Origin: Diphasiastrum complanatum
Taxonomy: Eukaryota > Streptophyta > Lycopodiopsida > Lycopodiales > Lycopodiaceae
Assembly (NCBI GenBank): GCA_029204225.1
Contig: CM055103.1
Span: 57,604,529-57,668,528, forward strand
DNA: 64,000 bases
Direction of reading: 5' to 3'
The notes below the pieces were generated by a model. That model saw only the letters and a list, made by a program, of their open reading frames with translations. It was not told the DNA's origin and did no database searches. Made by a program: the position numbers and the translations under genes. The first letter of the stretch is position 1. Each line of letters starts with the position of its first letter. This document shows positions 48,263-58,614 of the stretch, piece by piece.

Positions 48263-48598
48263 TTGTTTGGAAAACTTTGGATATCTGGAATGAATGGTCC
48301 TTTTATGGAGCGGGTTTGTGACCAGTGCGCTAGCAATCGCTTTTCGATGCGTAATACGAAACCTTTTTGCTTTCAATGTAAACAACCAACGAACTTCACA
48401 CGTATGCCACGTTTATCGTGTTCTATTCTTGCTGCTGGCGTTTTGCATAGAGTTACTTATTTCAAGCATCCTTTTCTTCAATTGCTTGATCGTGATAGAG
48501 ACAACCTCAAAGAACAACTATTGCATACTCAAATTCGTGGTCATTTTGCAGTAGATGGAGTTGGAAATGTGATAGGGTTTGAAAAAGTGATAGATTAG
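48263..48598 (+). CDS. Unrecognised ORF with a C-x2-C...C-x2-C zinc-ribbon-like motif
   Basis: A plus-strand frame of 112 codons runs to a stop at 48,598. It has no ATG at its opening; the first ATG is at codon 10, and the frame opens right after an acceptor-like ATATGACAG, so it may be a 3' exon. It contains VCDQCASNRFSMRNTKPFCF followed by QCKQ, giving C-x2-C-x13-C-x2-C, which could bind zinc. A basic segment and a helical tail (QLLDRDRDNLKEQLLHTQIR) follow. No family is recognised. No neighbour helps with function; the nearest other unusual frame is the helix-turn-helix ORF at 54,822. Confidence 0.35.
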   Translation: MFGKLWISGMNGPFMERVCDQCASNRFSMRNTKPFCFQCKQPTNFTRMPRLSCSILAAGVLHRVTYFKHPFLQLLDRDRDNLKEQLLHTQIRGHFAVDGVGNVIGFEKVID

Positions 48599-50690
48599 GA
48601 TTTTTAACTTCAGCTTCATAATTGAGCGTAATAATGCTGGCAACAAAAACTAATTGAGAAGAGTGATTAGTGACTAACTATAAACTAAGTGTATTCACAG
48701 TTGATTCTATATTACAAAAAATATCTATTTGACAAAATATCTACTTGTTATATATTTGTTTGTTATATATCTTTTAGCATTAAATGCTATCTGCTATTTA
48801 TTACAGCCGCCTTCTAATAATAAATGTATGTAGAATACTTGGTGAACTACCATAAAGTCTTCTGACAGTTTATTTGGATCGAGTTTTCTTTGATGGAAAT
48901 AGTTGATAAAAGTCGGTTAGTTGATGGTTGGAAAAAAGTCAACAAAGTCGACAATGTCAGATTGTCAAGTTTGAACATATGTATATATCTACATGGGATA
49001 AGTCAAAGTCGATGACTTTGAAGTTGATGAAGTCAAACTTCGATAGATTTTTCAAGATGGTCATTATTGAATGGTTTTGAGGTTGAGCATCGAAATGCAA
49101 CACTCCCCCTTAATGTGGATCCTGAAAATTTTTTATCTTCCTCTTTCCTGAAATAAAATCTGCTGTACATCTCTATACATAACCCAGTATTGTGTATTGT
49201 TATGCTTTGATATTATTGCACGTTGAAATATTCAATATGTTACTGCTTTCAACGCAGTTTTGGTGTACGTGTAAAATGTTGAACCTTTTCAATCTCCTTG
49301 CTTTTCGAAATTGCTATATTAAATTACTATTGAAGGTCAATATTTCAAAAAGCTGATATAAATTTAGTTCAAATTCAAGTTCTAGGTCTGAATATCTTAA
49401 AAAAAAATTGAACATAATATAACATCATGACTTAGTTCAAATTAATATCATAATAGCGATACTTGCATGCTTTGTAAAGTCACATAAAGCGTGCTTTTGA
49501 CAGGAGTTGCCCCCAAGAAAATGTACAGACCACAGTTAATAGAACTCCAAATTGACATATTCCCAAAACAAAGTCCCTCGAATTCTGTACATTTCAGTTT
49601 CCAGGTTCATCATTCTTTGTTACATTTAAATTAGATATCTTGTAGATGTATCCAGTGTTGTCGTAATTCAAAAATAGAATGAATATGGTCTAGACACCTG
49701 TTTGTTGTATTGAATGAAGGTACATATAACAAAGTTCATACGCTTGGATTGTTTACAGTTTCGCAATAAAAAATAGGAATCCATGGCCAAAAGCTGTTAT
49801 TTTCAAATGTCCTTTTCAGCTTCATATTTGTAGGCATTTGCAACAATCAACTATTGTTTGTCTTTATAAATAATAAACATAATGACATAGAACTGATAAA
49901 TGAGAATCATGGTTGTCATAACAAATACTTACATTGATGTGCCTGACAAATATTTTGGTACAAAATTATAAGCAAGATCAGAATTTGACATGTACTTGTA
50001 CTTTTTATTTGTTTGCTTGTTTTATTTTGTTATTCATTTGTGTTGCGCTTGTTAGGCATAGATCTTCGAACAATATTACTGGCCTCTACCGATCTCTATG
50101 TTTTCAGCTTCCTGTATAGAAGCCTGTCAAAAGCCCTTTTTAATATGGAATTCGTCCGCCTATTCATTTTATGACAAAATCTACATATTTATTATTACCA
50201 CAGTAGAATTTTGTAAAATTATTCAAGCAAGAGTAGAAGAAAGTTGATTGAACCGACGCAGCATACAACAGGCCTTTTGCACTACCTCAAATTCCATTGT
50301 TCAGGAGTCTGATTTCACAAGGCTTCTAAAATTCACCCTTTACCAATGTGCAACATTTAATTTTTTCCATGGTTTCTGACTTAGCTGTTCCAATACTATT
50401 CTATAGCTTCGGACCTATAAAAAACTCAAACAAAAAATACAGTACTTATTATAAAACCTACACAATTATATTTTCGAAGCTCATTTCAAAATCAGAGTGC
50501 TTTTTTTACGTGTCCATGCTTTCAGATTAGGAGCTAGTTTTTTTCCTTATTTTTGTACATGTGCTGCAAAAAACCAGCTTGTATCAATATTCCTAGATTT
50601 CGCACTGCTACTCTTGGATTTTTTTGGCGAACTGTACATCTATTCGTTGCATCTTTTAATACAGACACATTATACTTACCTGGTTCCTGA
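48599..50690. other. AT-rich spacer, nothing recognised
   Basis: Low-complexity AT-rich DNA with several GTTGATGAAGTC-like phrases (48,890-49,060). No open frame with motif content on either strand. Confidence 0.4.
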
Positions 50691-50903
50691 AACAGGCTGT
50701 CTTGAACAGGGGCAGTTCTCGAGTTCCCAGACTAAGTCACTTTCATATGCCAAAGGAAATTGGAAGGAAAATGGATCCAGTTAAAAAAAATGAGTTACTT
50801 AGCCTTAAAGACCGAATACTTGCATTACCTTCATGTTTGCAAGAAGAAATTCATGCTTGTCTTAAAGCATACTACTATTCGTGGGACCTAGACAAAACTA
50901 CAG
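50691..50903 (+). other. Candidate exon of an unrecognised gene
   Basis: Between acceptor-like CTGAAACAG (50,693) and a good donor ACAG/GTGAGA (50,903/50,904), one plus-strand frame is open and reads PKEIGRKMDPVKKNELLSLK, DRILALPSCLQEEIHACLKA and YYYSWDLDKTT. The first ATG in the frame is at 50,747. The composition is protein-like, but neighbouring exons are not recognised, so this is tentative. Confidence 0.3.
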
Positions 50904-52585
50904 GTGAGAGTAAAATAAGGCCTTTAGACTATGGAGCAGTGTGCAATCAATATCAACGCACTACACTTGCATTCTTCATCGCTTTAGGATTTTTTTTAGA
51001 GATGAGCTTCGGTACGCACTTCGGTTGACAGAGAAAGCACTTTCAATGTCCACCAGACAGGCTTCGTGTTTTCTTTGGAGAACAAATTCTTACTAAACAT
51101 CAGCATAAGGTTTTGATATGTATATATTGACATGTTGGTGCTTCGATACAAGGAGCTGAGTCAAGTGATGAGACTATTTATGTCCCTTAAATGATTTTGC
51201 CAATTAGCAATTATTGCTATAGTGTTTGTATGGTAGAATTAAGTAGGCTTCCTGACTGGCTGAAAGCTATGAAAGGTCGTTGCAAGTCAGCAATGCTCCA
51301 ATAGATTGTACCGTACCTTTTGAGTTGAAATTTTGAACTTCAAAGCCACACATACCTACCTCTTAGCTTGTTGTCTTGGATTCCCCTTCCAAAAAAATAA
51401 TTCCAAATACAACATATCAAAGACTGTCAACAAAATGTGAACCCTGAATATGTCAGAAAAAATGTTTAATGCGGGACCTATAATATTGTTTTAAGCTTAG
51501 TTATCGAACTTACAACATTCTTTTGGAGTTACAGGGCCATTTGTCAAGTTAAGTAGTGATGGACATATCAAACTTCAGGTGAACTTTTATATCCATCTCC
51601 AATGGATAGGTTCTTGTCCTTTAGAAGATAAATAGGTCAGCTCGAATGTTCTATTGATGTGATGGGAGATTTGAAATGCTTGTTTTTTTGTTTGCAGATT
51701 TTATTGTTGGCATGCTTATTATCCAGGCCTTCAAACACATATATTAAGTTCTTGTTGAGTCATGACTCATGAGACAGGATTCTAATTACTTCCTTACATG
51801 CTCTACATGCTTCACTTCTGATCTTTCTTTCACCTTAGTAGTTTCTTAATATTTTCTACAAACACCGGTGTTGTAATACAAGTTTTTGCAGAATTCAACC
51901 GAAAGAATGAATGTTACATGTGGATAATTTCTTGAAATGTCTCCTATGTGACCCAATTATCTCCGTAGGACAACAGTCAGTGACCGGATGACTGAGAGTA
52001 CCTGCACAACTGTCTCCACCAAGTACATTTAAATAGAGTTGATTCGTCGTAGTGAGAGGGTGTTATTAGTTTCAATAAGGACCTAACATTAACAAGGGTA
52101 GCTCTAAAACTTAATGTTGGACATTTTTTTTTGTTCCGTTCAGTTACTATCCTAGATGTAACAAAGTTAAGTAAACCTTCACGTACCAAAATGTGCTATA
52201 GTTGGATGCAAAGGTATTGCAACTGTGCCAGTAAACTCCAGACAAACTACAGCGGAACAATTTTTTATGCACTCTCACAGCTTGTTGACACTTGAGAAAG
52301 CATGAGCACATACAATGGAACTTCCTTTAACCCTATATTCATTGTGCGAATATGATAGGGTCTCTAAGACAAGCATATGCCAGTTGTTCAGAGTTTATTC
52401 AGGTCACTTTGAGGTACGTAGAATCTTGGATGTGTATCTGGAGTATTATCCTACTAGAAATGTCCATTTTGTGCAAGTTTAGTGCACAAAAACTCAACTA
52501 TTGCAACAAAGAGCCGCTCCACTCAAAACAATTTGTAATGAATTAATTACTAGTTGAAAGTGCTATAGTAGGTTGTTCTTGCAGC
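50904..52585. other. Spacer, nothing firm
   Basis: AT-rich DNA without supportable genes. A small exon-like stretch with donor CTTTGAG/GTACGT at about 52,363-52,414 cannot be linked to anything. Confidence 0.35.
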
Positions 52586-53615
52586 GTAGGAAATGGCTTC
52601 AGTCTTTCTGAAGGAAAAGGGGAAGGTAGGTATAAAGTGTTTGAGGCCATGGCTGAGATCAGGTTAGACAAACAATTAAGAAGCTACGCTCAAGCGACTA
52701 ATGTCATGTGTATGCTTGACACACATGCCCTTAAAGATCAAAGGGGGAAGATAGATCAGAGAGCTATGACGTGCATCTTGGTTGGATAGTTTGCTGATTT
52801 AAAGGACTATTGCCTGTGTAACCATGAAATTAGACAAATAATAATGTCTCAAGGTGTCATCTTGAATGGGAGGTTAAGAGAAGAAATTAGAGATTTGTCT
52901 GGGAAACTTTCAAAAGGCTGCTTGTTTTTATTGATGGATTTGAGAAACTTGCAAGCCAATACACCAAGTACTCACAAGCCAAGACGCAGGATTATGCTGA
53001 GGTAGGAGTTGATGGTGAAGAAGGATGTGAGGAGATTGAAGAAGCGCCCATTAGGAGGCCAACGAGGATCTGGAAGCCCTTGCTTGCTTTGATGCAATGA
53101 GCTTTTTCAAAGGAGAAATGGCTCTTAAGTGAACCAGCAAACCTAAAAGAAGCACATGAAGTACTTAAATGGGATGGCTAGCAGCAATGGCAATTAAGAG
53201 AAAACATACGCGAGAAGTTGTAAAGCTAACTCTAAGTTGGGTAAGCAGTGGGAGGGATGGAAACTGAAGGCATTTAAGATAAAATTTTGAACCTACCTAA
53301 AGGTCGATAGATAGCTAGAAAAAAATGGAAAATGAAAGTGATAGATGAACTATATGTAGGATATTGTGAAGCTACTTGAAGTTTGGTTTGCATTGGGAAA
53401 AAAATGGGCCGTCAAGGCAATCTATGGAGCGAAGGACATGGTTGAAAGTTTCAAGGCCTGGATCCTAGCAAATGGCTATCTCAGATTGAGGGTTTGGACT
53501 ATGCCTTCACATGTTCACTTGTAGCAAGGTTGGGGTCAATTCAAATAATATTGGCTCTTGCAGCAATCCATGAACCGGAATTGCATCAAATTAAATTAAG
53601 ATTCTCACAAATCAG
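52586..53615 (+). pseudogene. Decayed Ty1/copia integrase end and reverse transcriptase start
   Basis: The plus strand keeps scattered copia landmarks in correct order over 1 kb: FLKEKGK (52,600), then HALKDQRGKIDQRAMTCILV G before a TAG, KDYCLCNHEIRQIIMSQGVI (the SRDVIF block), EEIEEAPIRRPTRIWKP (Ser/Arg/Pro linker), a relic of KWDGWQQW, ESFKAWILANGYL (KARLVAKGY block) and DYAFTCSLVARLGSIQIILA LAAIHEPELHQ (the ATP-like DETFAPVAK to ELHQLDV block). Frames change repeatedly and stops are frequent. It is older and of a different lineage from families A-D, closer to copia elements with a VPDEKR-KLD integrase linker. Confidence 0.8.
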
Positions 53616-54821
53616 AAAATGAGTACTTCATTGTCTATCGTTAGTTCCTTTTAATTATGTCTTTTCAAAAACGCCTCCCTATATATAATTTATTGGCTCT
53701 GCTCCAATAAGAGAACCCAATTAGTCACTCTTGGAAAGTAGATACTTGCAACACATGTGACAGGTATTGGAAAAGTACATTGGAAAGTACACAGATTTAT
53801 TGACGATACTCCTATATGTGACTGTTGATGTGCTTTAACTTACCGATTTCAGTAGTTTACAAGTTCTTCTTCAGCAATCGAGCTCACAACCGTTAACATC
53901 TTTAGATCATAGATTCCAGTAGTTAATAAGTTCTTTCTGACAAAAATTTCTTTCCGGGAAAAAACTGCAATACAAGAGCAAAAAACAGAGGCAAGCAAAC
54001 TGAAACAATCTCCTCAGTCATAGCACTAGTGTATCTCATTTATTGCACCCTTCCCAGCAATAATGTGTTACACCGAAACTGGGTACAAGAAAACAAGTAC
54101 AAGTTTTGTAGGTGGCATTAACAAACCTTGCTTCATCTTGTATACGCACAAAAAATCCAACTTCACAATTAATAAAACTTTATATTATTGTTATCTACTT
54201 CAAATTTTTTTTATATATATAATCTATTGCATATATCCATTAAATGGGTACATGACTCAGCAAACTTTCAAGCAATTGCTTGTATGTATTATACATTGCT
54301 ACACGTTACTCAATATCTGAATTAGTACTATAACTATTAGGAAGCCACTTTTGACAGTTTCATATATTGCACTTTCAAGACAATGCAATTTCAATGCCAA
54401 TTTACCAAAAAAAAGTCGAAAGATGGGAAAAAATGAACAAACAAGAGATTCTGTATAAAAGATAATTACGAGCTGCAGTTATGGTACTCAAAAACATGGC
54501 CCATAAAAAAAATCTACATAAAATCAATTCAATACTAACATCTAATGGTATACAACATATATTAGTGCCAGTCTTCGGACTCCTTATACAGAAAACAGAA
54601 GGTGTGTTTTTGTATAAGGAATCAGAAACAGAAACATAATAATATAACCAAATTAATCTCTTCACATATAACCTTTTTTGTATTATGATTAAAACAAGAC
54701 CCGTATTTTAATACTAATTTACGTCAAATAATAACACTTTTTGATAAAATAAAACAATATAGCCACTCCAACAAACATTCAACTTTGATACATTTCTAAA
54801 CCCTGTTTCCAGAAACAAAAT
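53616..54821. other. AT-rich spacer upstream of the helix-turn-helix ORF
   Basis: No coding is recognised. The composition becomes very AT-rich from about 54,160. TTCAGTAGTTTACAAGTTCTT at 53,849 and TTCCAGTAGTTAATAAGTTC at 53,914 form a small direct repeat. Promoter elements cannot be assigned with confidence. Confidence 0.4.
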
Positions 54822-55646
54822 ATGAGCACCGAAACAAATATTGAAACTTCACAACATTCTGATCTGAATAAGAACAATGGGACTTGGACATCTACCATAA
54901 CAGATATACTAAAAACATTACTTGAAACTAACGCCAACTGTACTAAAAAACAAACTGCAACAAAACTTCAACATATATTTCTTGAACTACACCATACTAC
55001 AGGGACTATATTTTATCATATCAAAATATTACAAAAACAACATAAAGTTAACAAAAACTCTTTACCAACATGGACATGTGATATGACAAATTATATCGAG
55101 CAACTTGTGCAACAAACACCGACATTATCCAAAAAAGATATTATCAATGAATTTCAAACAAAATTTTCTACTACAATAAAAAACAATCGTATTTTATATC
55201 GTATACGAAAAGCATGTAGTAATCATAAACATTTAAACAATCCACTTGTTACGAATACTAATAACTCTTCTCCAAAACCAAAATTCAACAAACAATATTG
55301 GACCCGATCTTTATTATTAGTTATCAAACAATTAATTTTGCAACATCCTACACTATCAGCAAGACAACTCATGGCTCAATTTCTAAATATGCATCCTAAT
55401 GCAACATGTACAAAACTTAGTATTTTAAATAGAATCACACGCACTCAACATCATATACTACGTAACAAAACCAAATTCACGAATTTCATTTCAAAAACTG
55501 CCAATCAAACAACCAAACAACTTGACAATCGTAGCTCGATTTTAATAAAATATTACGAACGTATTGAATATGCTCCGCTTTATCCGTGTATCAATTGCGA
55601 GTCCATCTGCTTTTATTTTCAAACTCATACTGCAAATGAAACATAA
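54822..55646 (+). CDS. Unrecognised protein with three tandem helix-turn-helix-like modules and a Cys-rich tail
   Basis: Intact 274-codon frame starting at an ATG and ending in TAA, Asn/Thr/Lys-rich. Three modules of about 52-55 residues each start with Trp-Thr, at W22, W84 and W160: WTSTITDILKTLLET, WTCDMTNYIEQLVQQTPTLS and WTRSLLLVIKQLILQHPTLS. Each continues with a second helix (KKDIINEF, ARQLMAQF) and a third (NNRILYRIRKA, KLSILNRITR), a three-helix pattern resembling the DNA-binding heads of Tc1/mariner-like transposases. The tail has C256-x2-C259-x3-C263 and H269, a possible metal site. No DDE catalytic domain is present and no family is recognised. DNA binding is an inference from the repeat pattern. 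The long open frame and internal repeats argue strongly for real coding. Candidates are a domesticated transposase head, a gene from a large DNA element, or a lineage-specific regulator. Confidence 0.6.
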   Translation: MSTETNIETSQHSDLNKNNGTWTSTITDILKTLLETNANCTKKQTATKLQHIFLELHHTTGTIFYHIKILQKQHKVNKNSLPTWTCDMTNYIEQLVQQTPTLSKKDIINEFQTKFSTTIKNNRILYRIRKACSNHKHLNNPLVTNTNNSSPKPKFNKQYWTRSLLLVIKQLILQHPTLSARQLMAQFLNMHPNATCTKLSILNRITRTQHHILRNKTKFTNFISKTANQTTKQLDNRSSILIKYYERIEYAPLYPCINCESICFYFQTHTANET

Positions 55647-57926
55647 ATTTCATAAAAACATTCAAAAACATCCCTTCCAATCTATATACAAATAACATTT
55701 TTTACATATGCAAAGATTGTAGAAAATAAGGCTCCGGGTGCAAAATAGGTTGATCCCAAAATTAAGTGACACAAGCTCGAAAGTCCGTGTTCGGGAAAGC
55801 CGGCATAGTTCAAGAATGGAACTGGCATCTTTTCCCAAACACCGGCATGGCAAAAATTGTACAGGATTTTTTATGTCATAAATCTTGGGTTTTATAAGAA
55901 AAAACCAGCAAATAAGGCTTGTCACTCAATAGAGGCTGACGAACTTTTTCACATATCGGTTTTTGGAGGGAAACCTCAAAAAGGTTTCCCGAACACTGCT
56001 TGAAAGTGGAGGGCCCAAGCCTCAATGGAATGAGAAAACTTGACAGACACGAAACTAGATTTAGACTTGGCTCTGTAACAACGCGTGTCACTTGTGTTTT
56101 GTTTTGACAACTTTATTATTTTGCATTGGTATATTAAAGACCTCATGAGCCTACCCGAGCAAGAATGACGTGCTGCAGCCTAACAAACTCTAGGGGTAGG
56201 GTAGAGCTAGGGGATTGCACTCCTTCAGCCCCTACCCTTGGGTGGGGCTCTCACAAGCATAAAGTCCTCACCCTCGAATTTTATTACTTACCTAATTTTT
56301 TAAATTAGTCTTTCCCTCTTCAAACGACGACTTTCCTTTTCCCTTCAAGACTAGTCTTTCCCTCTACAAACGACGACTTCCCTTCAAGACGCGTCCAGTC
56401 TAGTAGCCCACTTTTGATACATATATTTTATTCTTGACGACGTTATTATTTTGTGGACTATGTATCCTTCGTCCACAGGTGGGCTATTGTGTGTAGCAGG
56501 CTGAGCTGGAGTAGCTAGTAATATTGCTACAAGTTGTAGCCCACCATCGGATTAACGATACTTTAAGTAGTAGGAGGGACATAGACGGTCAAGATCTAAA
56601 TATGTTTACAGGCCTGCACTATGGAATATAATGAACCTTCTCTCAATCAATGACATAATGTCACGTGTCCAATATCACTCCTCAGGACTGCTACATATTA
56701 GACACCTCATGAGACTGCCCCTAGCAAACACTAGGAGTAGGGTAGAGCTTGGAGATTACATTCCTTGAGCCCGTAGCTTGGGGCAAAGATGACACAATCT
56801 TGCCCTAGAACTTCATCACATACATAAAATTAGTTTTTCTTTTTTTACAAAGAGAAGGAAGGTGTCTCACTACCATGAATCAATGAGACTCAAAAAAAAT
56901 TTCAAAATTTTACATGCATCTTTCAGATGTTGGAAGTTGCATGTAAAAAGTGTACATTTTTTTACGTGCACCTTCTACTCAAAAACTCTACAACAAAAGA
57001 AGGTTAAAAAAAGTAAAAAATGTTTTATGTCGAGGAAGGTCCATTTCCTTGGCCGTTCCATCCTGAAAAGGACTTTCCATCTCAGGCTGACCATTTTTTC
57101 TTTCTAGAACATGTCATTTTTCACTCATTTCTATACATAGACTTATATAGAAACGTACCAAAATACTATTAAAATTTCTACATAATGATGTTGATACATA
57201 AACTTTCATAAGACGATGTTAATATACACTATATTATACTATGATAGCCTATGCAAAAGCATACAAGAGTGAAACCATTCCATGTTTATAAAATGTATTC
57301 CAACCATCTACAATCACTAATGAGATTCCAATAAATATATCTACTGACTAATCCTTGAATTATAAAGTTTATAATCATGTCTTCTAAAAAGAAAGAATGA
57401 GAGGACAATGATGTGTTAAAAAAAAGAAGACATACATGGAGAGCAGTGGTTTTGGTATCAAATTTTGGGGTAGAACATTTTTTTCACGATTTATGCGTCA
57501 TAAAATAATTGACTAGAATGGAGATGTTAGTCAAACTTTCGTGCTTTCCCCCTCGGGCCCTCACCTCTCCCTTCCTTGAGGCTTGTGCCACACAACTTCT
57601 TAATAGAATTTTCGTTGGTGTCACTTTCTAACTTCTATACTATGTATGCATGTCTTTCCCTTTTTGAAGCATCAAAATTCTTTTTCTTACAGAAAGTGTC
57701 GAAATTGCTGCTCTGGATTCTGCAAATACACTCTGCTGCTGCTTTTTAATGCAGTTTGATAGTAGAATTATTGTTAGCAAGATCTTTCTTTCTGCTGCAA
57801 TTGTGCAGTCCATTTTTACACAAGCGAGTCACAAAAGCATCTTGGGTTTCTTCTCAATGTACTTGGGTTCTTAGCTAAATTCTTGGTTTTTGTAAATTGC
57901 CCTTCGAAGCCTACATCATACATACA
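55647..57926. other. Intergenic region with two related duplicated blocks
   Basis: 55,730-56,090 is more GC-balanced, with repeated CCGGCAT phrases, but no frame is recognised. A ~110-bp block at 56,138-56,245 (GACCTCATGAGCCTACCCG, AGGGTAGAGCTAGGGGATT) is repeated in weaker form at 56,702-56,805. A ~37-bp unit AGTCTTTCCCTCT-CAAACGA is tandemly repeated at 56,309-56,385. 57,690-57,920 is pyrimidine-rich and probably the 5' leader of the next gene. Confidence 0.45.
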
Positions 57927-58568
57927 ATGGCGGTCAATCATAGCAACGCACAATTAGTGCAAAAGAAAGTAGTGCGATCGGTATCCGGATCAGGATTGCT
58001 GAAGATCGTGTTGAGGAACCTGGTGCTGGGAATTCTCCTAGGTCTGGTTTTCAGGAAAGCGGTTGATCTGGTTTTGTTCCCGATGGTTATTGAGGCTTGG
58101 AAATCCTTGAACAGTGCCTTGAGGAGACTTACTCTCTTGTTCATTGTCAATATTGTGGTCTTGCTAGTCCTTGTTGCTTCTGGTTTTTTCTCTCCATCTC
58201 GAGGGGCTCAAGGAGATCCGACAACAGTCGGAAATAAAAAGCTGCGAGCTGCAGGTAAGCAACGGAAGAGATCAAATAGTGGTCGATTTCAAAACAGGCC
58301 GAATCGTTTGGAACCGAAAGCAGAGGGGAAAGATTTGAGCCCTTCTTTGGTTAAATTTACTCGTGATCAGAAGAAGCAATCAAATCTTACGGATCACAGT
58401 GAACAAAGTGCAGTTTACCACTTATTGCAAAGGCAGGGCCGTGTGGCTTGCCACAATGCGCTTGTTTTCTTTCTCTGTGGATCGGGGCTCGATGGCTGTG
58501 TGCATCTGTTGCTTGGCCACGAGAGAAGTCGCTCTTTGGAGGTGGATCCAGCGTGCGCTCTTATATAG
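57927..58568 (+). CDS. Small two-helix membrane protein, likely host gene (3' part probably intronic)
   Basis: The ATG at 57,927 lies in a strong plant context (CATACAATGGCG) and is preferred over an in-frame ATG-less opening at 57,897. The protein has a Ser/Lys N-terminus, two hydrophobic spans (about residues 24-43, LLKIVLRNLVLGILLGLVF, and 68-87, LTLLFIVNIVVLLVLVASGF) separated by an amphipathic stretch, then a basic Arg/Lys/Asn-rich region. It is predicted to sit in a membrane; family and function are not recognised. A near-perfect splice donor, CAG/GTAAGC, occurs at 58,254/58,255. The ORF beyond it (to a TAG at 58,566) loses protein-like character and approaches a GT/GA microsatellite, so the real first exon probably ends at 58,254 and later exons are unassigned. 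GC content and CG frequency are higher than in the surrounding repeats. Confidence 0.55.
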   Translation: MAVNHSNAQLVQKKVVRSVSGSGLLKIVLRNLVLGILLGLVFRKAVDLVLFPMVIEAWKSLNSALRRLTLLFIVNIVVLLVLVASGFFSPSRGAQGDPTTVGNKKLRAAGKQRKRSNSGRFQNRPNRLEPKAEGKDLSPSLVKFTRDQKKQSNLTDHSEQSAVYHLLQRQGRVACHNALVFFLCGSGLDGCVHLLLGHERSRSLEVDPACALI

Positions 58569-58576
58569 GCAAGAAT

Positions 58577-58614
58577 GTGTGTGTGTGTGTGTGAGAGAGA
58601 GACAGAGAGAGAGA
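58577..58614. repeat. Compound microsatellite (GT)n(GA)n, short
   Basis: GTGTGTGTGTGTGTGTGAGA followed by GAGACAGAGAGAGAGAG. Same GT-then-GA order as the tracts at 30,503 and 32,934. Confidence 0.95.

Noticed and set aside
54402-54665. Minus-strand ORF of 87 codons upstream of the helix-turn-helix ORF
   Set aside because: No motif or repeat supports coding; its Phe/Leu/Ile/Ser-rich content is typical of AT-rich antisense frames.
55662-56091. Two overlapping minus-strand ORFs after the helix-turn-helix ORF
   Set aside because: No recognised motif, no good start context, and they overlap each other in different frames.
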